A stretch of 64,000 nt of DNA from Adhaeribacter swui (GTDB taxonomy: Bacteria > Bacteroidota > Bacteroidia > Cytophagales > Hymenobacteraceae), in contig NZ_CP055156.1 of NCBI RefSeq assembly GCF_014217805.1, positions 3,106,585 through 3,170,584 on the forward strand, in the 5' to 3' direction. The notes under the pieces are model-generated. The model was not told the DNA's origin. It made no database searches and saw nothing but the letters and a program-made list of their open reading frames with translations. The position numbers and the translations under genes are program-made. Each line of letters opens with the position of its first letter. The first letter of the stretch is position 1. Positions 9,021-17,724 of the stretch are shown in pieces.

Positions 9021-10994
9021 CTATAAGAAAATATTCTCTCCATATAATTCTCTGTGATAGCTTTGTACATTATCTACATCATTCAGAAATATTATAAGTT
9101 CTTTTAATGCAATGACATAAAAATTAGTATTACCGGAATTGAGTACATGAGTAAGCCCATGAAAGTCCCGTTGATGCAAATTATCTAAATCAAGAAATGA
9201 AATTGCTTCATAGTTTTTTCTCCATTCAGTTCCCATTTCCCAAGTAATTACTAAATGAATATCTTTTTCATTTTTATATCCACTTTCAAATTCATGAATA
9301 AGAGCGTCAAGATTATATTTGTATTCCAATATTTTTGGAGGACTAGTATGTTCAGTTTTAAAATGTAATTCTTCGACTCCTAAAGGATTAAGTTCTTTAT
9401 CAAACACGTGATTAGATATTGGTTCCTTTACTACAAATTTGTATACTCCATCATATTGTTTTGTCTGACTTGTTGCTAAAAGCTTAATTCCTCTTATTAC
9501 GCCACCAGCAATTAATTGATTAAATAAAACAATTACATCTTGTTCAGACTGAGGTTCCGATGTAATAGAAATTTCATTAATTGGTGCAAAAAAATTCTTA
9601 TTATTTAAAATCAGGGGCTTAGTACTCTCGTGGTATTCTTGCTGCTTTATCCATTCATGCAATTCAACTTCTTTAACAATGTCCGGTTTTACACCTGTGT
9701 CTGTTTTTAATAAATCTTTCCATTTTTTAAATCTATTTACAATTGAAACTGAAATCTTTTCGGCAGTTTCTTTTAATTCAGGTTGAAAGCCCTTCCTCCC
9801 TAAATCTGGATCCGCATCCTTGAAATGAACAATTACGTGGCATTGATTCTGGTATCCAATATTGGAAGTTAAAGGGATTGCAATAAGTTCTCCTTGAGGC
9901 ATATGATTATTAGCCAATTGAAGCCCTCCTTTTAGTACTCTATACCCTCTTCTTAATTTGGCAATTGAATCATTGAATTGGTCCCATACAGAAGTTGAAT
10001 AGGTAAAATAGCCATATGCCTCAATTTTATATTCTTCTATATGATTTTCAAATTCCTTTTCGCCATTTCTTAATTCTTTTAACTCCTCAGTAGTGAAAAA
10101 TTCATAAAGGCCATTAGATTTAGAGAATTTTTGAGGGATCTTTGATGCATCCTTTCCTTGTTTTATAAGTGTCTGTTGAGCTGTTAAAACTTCCTTTAAA
10201 TTAACACTTGCTTTGATTTTAAGGTGGGGGTATAAATATTTAGCTTCTATGTCTGTTAAGGTATTTTCTTCACCGCTTTTCATTATTACCTTTAAATCAA
10301 ACTTAATACATGAATTGCCACCAGTTAGGTAATCGATACTTCCTAGTGGGGTTTTAACTAATAATAAATACATCCACTGGTCTGGAGTGGTGGCCGTGTA
10401 CCAGGAAAGGTCTTTGGGTCTAGTATTTTCTCCACCAAACTTTATTTTAAAAGTAGACCCTCTTTCAATTTTATCAAAATCCTCGTTATTTATCTTAACA
10501 GGTTTAACAATCGGTCTAGTTTTGATACCTCTGTAATCTTCAACCCAATCTCTTCCCCCTATCAATTCACCTGAATAAGTATGACCATTACCCTTAGTTC
10601 CAAACTGCAAATAATCAAATCCATATCCAATATATGTTGCGCCAACACCTTTGTTACCCCTTGATTCACTATCTCCTTTAAAGGAAATATTAGGCGCTAA
10701 AAAAGATTTAAATTCTTTTTCATTGAAACCAATTCCATTATCTGTTATAGAAAAAGAATTTTCCGATAAATCTATTGTTAGCCAAATCTTTTTAAAATAA
10801 TTAGAATCCAGTTTTAATGCAGCCCGTTTATCGACGGCATCCATAGCATTTTGTATTAATTCAGAAAACGAATCATACATTCCTACGTAGGATTTTAAAA
10901 TATTTTTTATTTCTCTTTTTTGAGCTGCTGAGATTATTTCAGAATCAGCTTCTTTACTACTTAATAAAGGATCCCACCAATTGTTCTCGATCAT
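9021..10994 (-). CDS. Lone GHKL-fold ATPase (HSP90/MORC-like)
   Basis: This is a 657-residue protein. The N-terminal Bergerat ATP-binding fold is clear: the N box ELIQNAMDA near residue 42, where Glu is catalytic and Asn binds Mg, then G1 DNGIGF near 80, and G2 GNKGVGATYIGYG near 113. The later parts resemble no domain I can name, though a transducer-like region (GRKGFQP) appears near residue 405. It has no signal peptide or membrane segment. The gene is clearly more AT-rich than its neighbours, and no partner nuclease, helicase or kinase lies beside it. Similar uncharacterised ATPases occur in defence islands, but nothing here proves that role. Confidence 0.8.
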   Translation of the reverse strand: MIENNWWDPLLSSKEADSEIISAAQKREIKNILKSYVGMYDSFSELIQNAMDAVDKRAALKLDSNYFKKIWLTIDLSENSFSITDNGIGFNEKEFKSFLAPNISFKGDSESRGNKGVGATYIGYGFDYLQFGTKGNGHTYSGELIGGRDWVEDYRGIKTRPIVKPVKINNEDFDKIERGSTFKIKFGGENTRPKDLSWYTATTPDQWMYLLLVKTPLGSIDYLTGGNSCIKFDLKVIMKSGEENTLTDIEAKYLYPHLKIKASVNLKEVLTAQQTLIKQGKDASKIPQKFSKSNGLYEFFTTEELKELRNGEKEFENHIEEYKIEAYGYFTYSTSVWDQFNDSIAKLRRGYRVLKGGLQLANNHMPQGELIAIPLTSNIGYQNQCHVIVHFKDADPDLGRKGFQPELKETAEKISVSIVNRFKKWKDLLKTDTGVKPDIVKEVELHEWIKQQEYHESTKPLILNNKNFFAPINEISITSEPQSEQDVIVLFNQLIAGGVIRGIKLLATSQTKQYDGVYKFVVKEPISNHVFDKELNPLGVEELHFKTEHTSPPKILEYKYNLDALIHEFESGYKNEKDIHLVITWEMGTEWRKNYEAISFLDLDNLHQRDFHGLTHVLNSGNTNFYVIALKELIIFLNDVDNVQSYHRELYGENIFL

Positions 10995-11188
10995 AAAATT
11001 TTCTAATAAGGGAAAATAGCTTGTAAATATTTTTTGCTTCTTAATTTATAAATTTAAAAGGATTTTTAGATGCAGTATATAAAATTTTATAAATACATTG
11101 AATTAAATGTATTGTATACCTAATCCTAAAACAGTCTAATTACTGAAAACTCTAGAATCGCTAAGCTTTTTTATAATCTCCCCCTGAC

Positions 11189-11249
11189 AACAATCACCCC
11201 CTAAACTGACGTACGTCATCTTTTAGCCTAAGCCTCTTGCGGATATTTG
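11189..11249 (+). promoter_or_regulatory. ccoNO promoter with FNR/FixK-like box
   Basis: In order: AACAATCAC (11189), 9 nt, the perfect palindrome TGACGTACGTCA (11207-11218) continuing as TCATCTTT, 6 nt, AAGC, 12 nt, and TTTGT. The last lies in GATATTTG (11242-11249), a near match to the Bacteroidota -7 element TAnnTTTG. The same layout with the same spacings occurs before ccoG at 15899. TGA-N6-TCA is the core of CRP/FNR/FixK sites. If transcription starts about 5 nt after the -7 element, the box centre is near -41.5, the class II activator position. The start of ccoNO is 25 nt downstream. Confidence 0.7.
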
Positions 11250-11273
11250 TGGTGTTCTAAAACTAACACGCAC

Positions 11274-13451
11274 ATGTTAACGCAAACAATTACTCTTCCC
11301 AATCAGCCGCTTTACGCCGAGCAGGACAGTTTGCTGGATAAATTCTTTTACGATAACAAGATTGTCCGCGACTTCGGTTATGCCACCCTTTTTTGGGGGG
11401 TGGCCGGTATGCTCATCGGGGTCATTATAGCCTTTCAGCTGGCCCGCCCCGAACTAAATATGGGTACCCAATATACCACGTTCGGCCGCGTACGGCCCCT
11501 GCATACCAACGCGGTAATTTTCGCCTTTGTGGGCAACGGTATTTTTATGGGAGTGTATTACTCCCTGCAACGCCTCTGCAAAACCCGGATGTACTCGGAT
11601 ACACTCAGTAAAATCCATTTCTGGGCCTGGCAGCTCATTATTGTGTCGGCGGTAATTACCTTGCCGCTTGGGTACACCACCTCTAAAGAATACGCCGAGC
11701 TGGAGTGGCCCATTGATATTGCCATTACGCTGGTGTGGGTCGTATTCGGCTGGAACATGTTTGGTACTATTCTGCAACGCCGCGAACGCCACTTGTACGT
11801 GGGTATCTGGTTTTACATTGCTACTTTTTTAACCGTAGCGGTGCTGCACATTGTAAACTCTTTCGAAATGCCGGTTACTTTCTTAAAAAGTTATTCGGCT
11901 TACGCCGGGGTGCAGGACGCGCTGGTGCAGTGGTGGTACGGCCACAACGCGGTGGCCTTTTTCTTAACCACGCCTTACCTGGGCATGATGTACTACTTCT
12001 TACCCAAAGCCGCTAACCGCCCGGTATATTCCTACCGCTTATCTATTATTCACTTCTGGTCCTTGATCTTTATTTACATCTGGGCCGGTCCGCACCACTT
12101 GTTATATACTGCTTTACCGGACTGGGCGCAAAGTTTAGGTGTCGTTTTCTCGGTGATGCTGATTGCGCCAAGCTGGGGCGGGATGATTAACGGGTTGTTA
12201 ACCCTGCGCGGTGCCTGGGATAAAGTACGCGAAGAACCGGTGCTGAAGTTTATGGTAGTTGCTATTACGGCTTACGGTATGGCGACTTTCGAAGGCCCGA
12301 TGCTTTCTTTGAAAAACGTAAACGCTATTGCCCACTTCACCGACTGGATTGTGGCCCACGTACACGTAGGCGCCCTGGGCTGGAACGGTTTCCTGACATT
12401 TGGTATTCTCTATTGGTTGTTGCCCCGCATTTTCCAGACGAAATTATATTCTAAAAAATTAGCCAATACCCACTTCTGGTTAGGCACCCTGGGTATATTG
12501 TTTTACGCCATCCCGATGTACTGGGCCGGTTTCACGCAAGGTTTGATGTGGAAACAGTTTACCAAAGAAGGATTGCTGCAATACTCTAACTTCCTGGAAA
12601 CCGTGCTGCAACTGGTACCCATGTATTACATGCGCGGTATTGGTGGCGTGTTGTACTTAGCCGGCGTGTTTATCATGATTTACAACGTGGTAAAAACCGT
12701 GAAAGCCGGTAAATTATTAGCCAACGAAGAAGCGCACGCTGCGCCGTTAATGCCAGCCGTAAAAGGTCCGCACCACGATGGGCACTGGCACCGCTGGATT
12801 GAGCGCCGTCCGATACAACTGGCTGTTTGGGCAACCGTTGCCATCCTGATTGGCGGAGCCGTGGAAATGATCCCGACTTTCCTGATCGACTCGAACGTAC
12901 CCACCATTGCCGCCGTGAAGCCTTATACGTCGCTGGAATTACAAGGTCGCGACGTGTATATCCGGGAAGGCTGCGTGAACTGCCACACCCAAATGGTACG
13001 GCCGTTCCGCTCCGAAACCGAGCGCTACGGGGAATACTCCAAAGCCGGCGAGTTCGTGTACGATCGTCCGTTCTTGTGGGGCTCGAAACGTACCGGTCCG
13101 GATTTGCACCGGGTAGGCGGCAAGTACCCGCATAGCTGGCACTACCACCATATGCTCGACCCCACTAGTATGTCACCGGGCTCTATTATGCCGCCATACC
13201 CGTGGTTGTTTGATCAAACCCTGGATATCTCGACTACCGAAGCCAAAATAAACGCGCTCCGTAAACTAGGCACCCCGTATCCGGAAGGCTACGAAAAACA
13301 GGCCAACGCCGACCTGCAAAAACAAGCCGAAAAAATAGCCGCAGAACTAGCCCTGGAAAAAATAGAGGTTAAACCAGATAAAGAAATCGTCGCCCTGATT
13401 GCCTACCTGCAACGCCTGGGAACAGATATAAAAGTGAAAGAAACCAATTGA
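11274..13451 (+). CDS. ccoNO: cbb3-type cytochrome c oxidase, fused subunits I and II (CcoN-CcoO)
   Basis: The product is about 725 residues. I place the start at 11274 (MLTQTITLPNQPL), not at the in-frame ATG at 11247. Residues about 1-480 are the multi-spanning CcoN part, with heme and CuB ligands visible in RPLHTNAVIF, WWYGHNAVAFF, AGPHHLLY and VAHVHVGALGW. The remainder is a CcoO part, one anchor helix followed by a single c-type heme site CVNCH and a Met-rich region (SPGSIMPPYPW). The enzyme reduces oxygen to water at low oxygen tension and pumps protons. The fusion is normal in Bacteroidota. ccoS and the copper ATPase ccoI often found upstream are absent here. Confidence 0.97.
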   Translation: MLTQTITLPNQPLYAEQDSLLDKFFYDNKIVRDFGYATLFWGVAGMLIGVIIAFQLARPELNMGTQYTTFGRVRPLHTNAVIFAFVGNGIFMGVYYSLQRLCKTRMYSDTLSKIHFWAWQLIIVSAVITLPLGYTTSKEYAELEWPIDIAITLVWVVFGWNMFGTILQRRERHLYVGIWFYIATFLTVAVLHIVNSFEMPVTFLKSYSAYAGVQDALVQWWYGHNAVAFFLTTPYLGMMYYFLPKAANRPVYSYRLSIIHFWSLIFIYIWAGPHHLLYTALPDWAQSLGVVFSVMLIAPSWGGMINGLLTLRGAWDKVREEPVLKFMVVAITAYGMATFEGPMLSLKNVNAIAHFTDWIVAHVHVGALGWNGFLTFGILYWLLPRIFQTKLYSKKLANTHFWLGTLGILFYAIPMYWAGFTQGLMWKQFTKEGLLQYSNFLETVLQLVPMYYMRGIGGVLYLAGVFIMIYNVVKTVKAGKLLANEEAHAAPLMPAVKGPHHDGHWHRWIERRPIQLAVWATVAILIGGAVEMIPTFLIDSNVPTIAAVKPYTSLELQGRDVYIREGCVNCHTQMVRPFRSETERYGEYSKAGEFVYDRPFLWGSKRTGPDLHRVGGKYPHSWHYHHMLDPTSMSPGSIMPPYPWLFDQTLDISTTEAKINALRKLGTPYPEGYEKQANADLQKQAEKIAAELALEKIEVKPDKEIVALIAYLQRLGTDIKVKETN

Positions 13452-13936
13452 TCAACCCCTCCGCCTGCGGCACCTCCCCTAAGAACAGGGGAGGAGAGGC
13501 AGCAGAAGCTTGAACTAGAGTTCTTCACATCTTAAACAAATAAAATCAACCACCCCCAACCCCTCCTTAGCCAAGGAGGGGAGCTGGGAAAAATGAAAAA
13601 TTTAAAAAAATAATCAGACAGAGGTTGAACCATAGCAGAAAGTGAGCGAAGACTGGCAATAAAGAAAAAAGTCCCCCTTTGGAGGGGGTAGGGGAAGGAT
13701 AAAGGCCCGGAAAAATTTCAGCCAGCATACTTTTAAAAGAAGAACATTGCCTTCGCGCAAGCTCCCCTCTTTGGCTAAGGAGGGGTTGGGGGTGGTTGAA
13801 AGTAGATTAGCTGTAGTGGAAAGTAACGGCTAAAGAATCCTCCCTCTGCCCCCTCCTAAGGGGGACAAAAAAACTACCAATCTGCCACCTGTAACCTGAA
13901 ATCAATACAACCTGCAACCTGCAACCCAAAAGAATC
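13452..13936. repeat. Nested palindromic repeats between ccoNO and ccoQ (485 bp)
   Basis: No gene is seen here. Two interleaved inverted-repeat pairs fill the spacer. One pair of about 34 bp begins AACCACCCCCAACCCCTCC at 13548-13581 and recurs inverted at 13762-13797. The other begins GTCCCCCTTTGGAGGGGG at 13671 and recurs inverted at 13837-13866. A further hairpin, CCTCCCCT/AGGGGAGG, lies at 13473-13494. One half of the first pair also occurs just after ccoG (17427). The units look like mobile palindromes inserted into the operon. Confidence 0.75.
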
Positions 13937-14134
13937 ATGTATAAAAACGTATTACAATCCATCGCTGGCATCGAGATTTATCCTTTGATCTCCTTTGTCA
14001 TCTTCTTTGTTTTTTTTCTGGGCTTAACGCTTTACGTCATCTTCGTGGATAAAAAGCACGTGGCGGCCATGAGCGAAATGCCTTTAGTAAACGAGAATAA
14101 TCCGCAGGGCGGAATAGGAGAGCTGGCGTCATGA
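13937..14134 (+). CDS. ccoQ: cbb3 oxidase small subunit CcoQ/FixQ-type
   Basis: This 65-residue protein has one transmembrane helix (PLISFVIFFVFFLGLTLYVIF) followed by a short charged tail, as in CcoQ, which stabilises the cbb3 complex. The stop overlaps the ccoP start in ATGA, so translation is probably coupled. Identification rests on size, topology and position between ccoNO and ccoP; the sequence itself is weakly conserved. Confidence 0.88.
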   Translation: MYKNVLQSIAGIEIYPLISFVIFFVFFLGLTLYVIFVDKKHVAAMSEMPLVNENNPQGGIGELAS

Positions 14135-15000
14135 AAAATTTTAATTTTTTTGTTAATCACCGGTTAAGAACAACTTTGCTGGGTAGTTTGCTGGTACTTT
14201 CTCACTTCGCCCACGCCCAGGAGGCGACGAAAGCAGCTGAAAAAACAGCGCAATTACCGGCCAGTACTTTGCTTCCCCTGGTGTTAATGGTATTTCTGTT
14301 CCTGGTGGTTGTGGGTTTTATGGCAGCGGTTTTTATTCAGGCTTTGCCCTTGTTGTTTCATTTCTACGACCATCCGGCTAGGCAAAATACGGCCATGGCC
14401 CGGTTCATCGGTTTGTTCCGCGGCGACACGACCACTTTCACCGGTAAAGCCCACGATATTTTAATGGAAGACCATTCCTACGATGGCATTCACGAATTCG
14501 ATAACGATTTGCCGCCCTGGTGGAAGGCCATGTTCTATGCTACGGCGGTATTTGGGGTGATTTACCTGTTTAACTACCACGTTTTCCAGAACGGACAATT
14601 GCAGATTCAGGAATACGAAACCGAAATGCAACAAGCCGCCTTGCTGCATCCGGGAGATTTAACGGGAAATGCCAACGAAAAAACCGATTATAAACCTTTA
14701 ATCGAAGCTCCCCGACTGGAAGCCGGTCACGCAACTTTTACCCAAAACTGCGCCGCCTGTCACGGTCAAAAAGCGGAAGGTATAGTAGGCCCTAACTTAA
14801 CTGACGAATACTGGTTGCATGGCGGCGACGTGAACGCGGTTTTTAAAACCATTAAATACGGGGTAACCAGCAAAGGCATGGTGGCCTGGCAAGGCAAACT
14901 TTCCGACGACCAGATTCTGGAAGTAGCCAGTTATATCCTGAGCGTAAAAGGCACCAACCCGCCCAACGCGAAGGCCCCGCAAGGTGAAAAAGAAAAGTAG
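14131..15000 (+). CDS. ccoP: cbb3 oxidase diheme-family subunit CcoP, single-heme form
   Basis: The 289-residue protein has an N-terminal signal-like helix (LLGSLLVLSHFAHAQ), two further membrane helices, and the family sequence HDGI-like GIHEFDNDLPPWW before the second. The periplasmic C-terminal part carries one c-type heme motif, CAACH, with a Met ligand in SKGMVAWQG. Proteobacterial CcoP usually has two hemes; one is usual in Bacteroidota. It passes electrons from soluble cytochrome c to CcoO. It overlaps ccoQ by 4 nt and is followed by a terminator. Confidence 0.95.
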   Translation: MKNFNFFVNHRLRTTLLGSLLVLSHFAHAQEATKAAEKTAQLPASTLLPLVLMVFLFLVVVGFMAAVFIQALPLLFHFYDHPARQNTAMARFIGLFRGDTTTFTGKAHDILMEDHSYDGIHEFDNDLPPWWKAMFYATAVFGVIYLFNYHVFQNGQLQIQEYETEMQQAALLHPGDLTGNANEKTDYKPLIEAPRLEAGHATFTQNCAACHGQKAEGIVGPNLTDEYWLHGGDVNAVFKTIKYGVTSKGMVAWQGKLSDDQILEVASYILSVKGTNPPNAKAPQGEKEK

Positions 15001-15021
15001 TTTAATTATTCATAAATCTAA

Positions 15022-15047
15022 GAGGTGAGGGTTTCCCTCACCTTTTT
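15022..15047 (+). terminator. Rho-independent terminator after ccoP
   Basis: AGGTGAGGG pairs with CCCTCACCT around a very short loop, followed by TTTTT, 22 nt after the ccoP stop. It implies that ccoG needs its own promoter, which is seen at 15899. Confidence 0.85.
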
Positions 15048-15436
15048 CTGTTTATACTGCAACCATCCTTTGCTCCCAAAAAATTAAATTTTAAAATTTT
15101 GATTGGTTTTCATCTCCTCTTTGCCTGGTAAATAAGCTGTATTGTATCAGCTGTGCAAATCCAACATTTGCTCGCGCAGGTGTTAAGCAAAGCGTTACTT
15201 GTGCATAAGAGCTCAGGTCAGCCTCCTGACTGAAGTAAAATGGTTTACAATTCGCCAGGCGGGAGACTAGCATTTGGCCATAAGTCTCAAGTCTCCTTCC
15301 GCTAAGACTTGCGCTAGGGTTGGGTGTTTAAAAAAGCTAGCGAGAGAAAGTCACGGAAGTAACTTCCGCGCCATAGTTGTGTCAAAAAGATTGTTATAAG
15401 CGCATTCTAACTATAATGTTTGAGCATAGATCAACA

Positions 15437-15831
15437 GTAGCTAAGAGCAACTGACACCAGTTTGGCTATTGAGGGCCTTCTAAGGTTCCGGTTTTGCGCA
15501 GCAAAATTCCGCAGACGAAGTCGAGGAAAGGAAGCTTAGACCAGCCCGAAAGAGCCAAACGAGGCCCGCCGGCCACGAGGCAAACTCTGCCCGTTCAAAT
15601 AAGATGGAACTTCTACATAGAAAGATGAAATCTTTCTAAAAGCAAGCAGTAAAAAACGATCATTCCTTGATCTTTCTAAAAGCCGCAAATATTAGACTTT
15701 CAGCAGCTTACGAAAGCAGATTCAGGTTCCGGCTTAAAGCCGGAGTAAAGTCACAGACTTTACATTATAGATAGGTCCAAGTTTGAAAACTTGAACCAGC
15801 GAGGATTTGAAAACTTGCACCAAATACAAGC
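15437..15831. repeat. Structured dispersed repeat, copy 1 (about 395 bp)
   Basis: This block runs from GTAGCTAAG (15437) to about 15831 and reappears in the same order at 52224-52633. Its first part also occurs at 17609-17724. Nested stems are visible: GTTTGGCT/AGCCAAAC as the outer stem, CTAAG/CTTAG, then TTTTGC/GCAAAA. In the second part are CCGGCTTTAAGCCGG-like, GTAAAGTC/GACTTTAC and CAAGTTT/AAACTTG hairpins. No coding frame is present. It could be a non-autonomous mobile element, a structured RNA, or both. It fills most of the 1-kb gap between ccoP and ccoG; the left part of that gap (15048-15436) holds only a small hairpin near 15348 (GGAAGTAACTTCC). Confidence 0.7.
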
Positions 15832-15898
15832 AATCACAATACTCTTGAAATTGCGAAAGCCCTTCAGGAGAACGGGAAACTACCCGTTCTCCTCTGAG

Positions 15899-15959
15899 AA
15901 CAATCACTAAACAACATGATCCCCGTCATCTTTATCCGGAAGCAAAAACCAGAATTTTG
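15899..15959 (+). promoter_or_regulatory. ccoG promoter with FNR/FixK-like box, twin of the ccoNO promoter
   Basis: AACAATCAC (15899), 9 nt, TGA-N6-TCA (15917-15928) continuing as TCATCTTT, 6 nt, AAGC, 12 nt, TTTGT. The -7 candidate is GAATTTTG (15952-15959). Every spacing equals that before ccoNO at 11189. The ccoG start is 63 nt beyond the -7 element. A shared activator of the CRP/FNR family is the simplest reading. Confidence 0.7.
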
Positions 15960-16022
15960 TAACGAAGCCAAGCGATAAACATGGCCGAAAAATTTTAAAC
16001 CGCACATTTAAAATTTAGCACA

Positions 16023-17423
16023 ATGAGTCAGGCAGTAGTGGATAAAGAAGCCTTTCGGGATTCGATTGCCACCGTAGATAAAGAAGGAAAACGCGTTTGG
16101 GTGTACCCCAAAAAGCCCAGCGGAAAATTTTATGAGTACCGCAAGTTAGTCAGTTACGGCTTTCTGGCCTTATTATTTACTGGGCCCTTTTTAAAAATAA
16201 ACAATTTACCCTTGCTCATGCTGAACTTCCCGGAACGGAAGTTTATCATTTTCGGGATGATTTTCTGGCCCCAGGATTTCTTTCTGCTGCTGCTCGGGTT
16301 TTTGGCTTTTGTGGTATTTATCATCCTGTTCACGATTGTGTACGGGCGCTTATTCTGCGGTTGGGTTTGCCCGCAGACTATTTTCCTGGAAATGGTTTTC
16401 CGGCGCATCGAATACTGGATTGAAGGCGACCACATGAAGCAAAAAGCTTTGGATAAAGCCGACTGGAATCAAGAGAAAATTTTAAAAAAATCGGCCAAAC
16501 ACAGCATTTTTCTGCTCATCTCGTTTGTAATCGCCAATACCTTCCTGGCCTACATTATTGGCGTAGATGCTTTAAAAGAAATCGTTACCGACTCCCCGAA
16601 AAACCATATTGGTGGCTTAAGTTCTTTGCTGGTTTTTACCGGTATTTTTTACTGGGTATTTGCCCGTTTCCGGGAGCAAGTGTGTACCATTGTGTGCCCT
16701 TATGGTCGCTTGCAGGGCGTAATGATGGATAAAAAAACCACCGTAATTGCCTATGATTACGTGCGCGGCGAACCCCGCGAAAAGCTCCGCAAAAATCAGG
16801 TGCGTACGGCCGGTGATTGCATAGATTGCCATCAGTGCGTGCAGGTGTGCCCTACCGGCATTGATATCCGGAACGGTGCGCAGCAAATGGAATGCATTAA
16901 CTGCACCGCCTGCATCGATGCCTGCAACAACATCATGGAAATGATTGGCAAGCCGAAAGATTTGATTAAATACGCCTCCGAAGAAAACATTGCCGAGAAC
17001 AAACCTTTCCGGGTAACCGGCCGCATGAAAAGCATCAGCGCGGTACTGGTGTTATTACTGGGTGGCTTTGTAAGCTTACTGGTAACCCGCAGCAACGTAG
17101 ATGCCACTATTTTGCGCACGCCGGGCATGTTGTACCAGAAAAAAGAAAATAACCAGATTAGCAACCTGTACAACATTTCCATCATCAACAAAACCCAGCA
17201 GAAAATGCCGATAACGCTCCGGCTCCTGGAGCCGCAAGGCAATATCAAGCTGGTGCGCGACAACCTGGTATTACCCGAGCAAGGCTTAACCGAAGGCGTA
17301 TTTTTTGCGGAAATTGACCAGAAAGCGTTACACGGCACCAGCACCGAAATTAAGATTGGCGTGTACAGCGGCGATAAGTTAATAACCACCGAAAAAACCA
17401 AGTTCCTGGGTCCGGGGCAGTAA
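16023..17423 (+). CDS. ccoG: Cytochrome c oxidase accessory protein CcoG (RdxA/FixG family)
   Basis: This is a 466-residue membrane iron-sulfur protein. It has several membrane helices in the first 210 residues, with CGWVCPQ near 115 and CTIVCPYG near 220. Then come two 4Fe-4S ferredoxin motifs, CIDCHQCVQVCP near 266 and CINCTACIDAC near 290. A final membrane helix precedes a C-terminal Ig-like domain (FixG_C). CcoG reduces copper for insertion into the cbb3 oxidase. All cysteine motifs are intact. It has its own promoter at 15899 and is separated from ccoP by repeats. Confidence 0.97.
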   Translation: MSQAVVDKEAFRDSIATVDKEGKRVWVYPKKPSGKFYEYRKLVSYGFLALLFTGPFLKINNLPLLMLNFPERKFIIFGMIFWPQDFFLLLLGFLAFVVFIILFTIVYGRLFCGWVCPQTIFLEMVFRRIEYWIEGDHMKQKALDKADWNQEKILKKSAKHSIFLLISFVIANTFLAYIIGVDALKEIVTDSPKNHIGGLSSLLVFTGIFYWVFARFREQVCTIVCPYGRLQGVMMDKKTTVIAYDYVRGEPREKLRKNQVRTAGDCIDCHQCVQVCPTGIDIRNGAQQMECINCTACIDACNNIMEMIGKPKDLIKYASEENIAENKPFRVTGRMKSISAVLVLLLGGFVSLLVTRSNVDATILRTPGMLYQKKENNQISNLYNISIINKTQQKMPITLRLLEPQGNIKLVRDNLVLPEQGLTEGVFFAEIDQKALHGTSTEIKIGVYSGDKLITTEKTKFLGPGQ

Positions 17424-17426
17424 AAG

Positions 17427-17461
17427 CAACCACCCCCAACCCCTCCTTAGCCAAGGAGGGA
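17427..17461. repeat. Half of the AACCACCCCC palindromic repeat
   Basis: This is a copy of the 13548-13581 unit (AACCACCCCCAACCCCTCC then TTAGCCAAGGAGGG), starting 4 nt after the ccoG stop. The internal CCCTCCTTAGCCAAGGAGGG palindrome could act as a transcript-end hairpin, but there is no T-run. Confidence 0.7.
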
Positions 17462-17494
17462 AGCGTAGAAAATGAAAAATTTAAAAAATCCAAC

Positions 17495-17540
17495 GGCTAG
17501 AGGCCGGACGACAGTGAGACACGAGCGAGACGTGCTCGCG
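17495..17540. repeat. Solo end of the double-hairpin repeat
   Basis: GGCTAGAGGCCGGACGACAG followed by CACGAGCGAGACGTGCTCG matches the right-hand end of the element at 7910-8047. Only one end is present here, so it is a solo or broken copy. Confidence 0.65.
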
Positions 17541-17608
17541 CCAGAAATAGAAAAAAGAGAAAAATTTAAAATTATTTCCTATTAACATTTTGCAATAAAA
17601 GCTTTTCC

Positions 17609-17724
17609 AGTTTGGGTTGAGAGGACCTGCTAAGGATTCGGTGCTGAGGAACGAGGCATTCCGCAGTGAAACGAGGAAAGATTCCTTAGCCCGTCCGAAC
17701 AGCCCAAACGCGGCCCGTCGGCCG
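17609..17724. repeat. Structured dispersed repeat, copy 3 (first half only)
   Basis: This is homologous to 15455-15575. The outer stem is GTTTGGG/CCCAAAC instead of GTTTGGCT/AGCCAAAC, so both arms have changed together, and the second stem is CTAAGG/CCTTAG. It sits in the 388-bp gap between ccoG and ccoH, which has no other gene. Confidence 0.65.
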
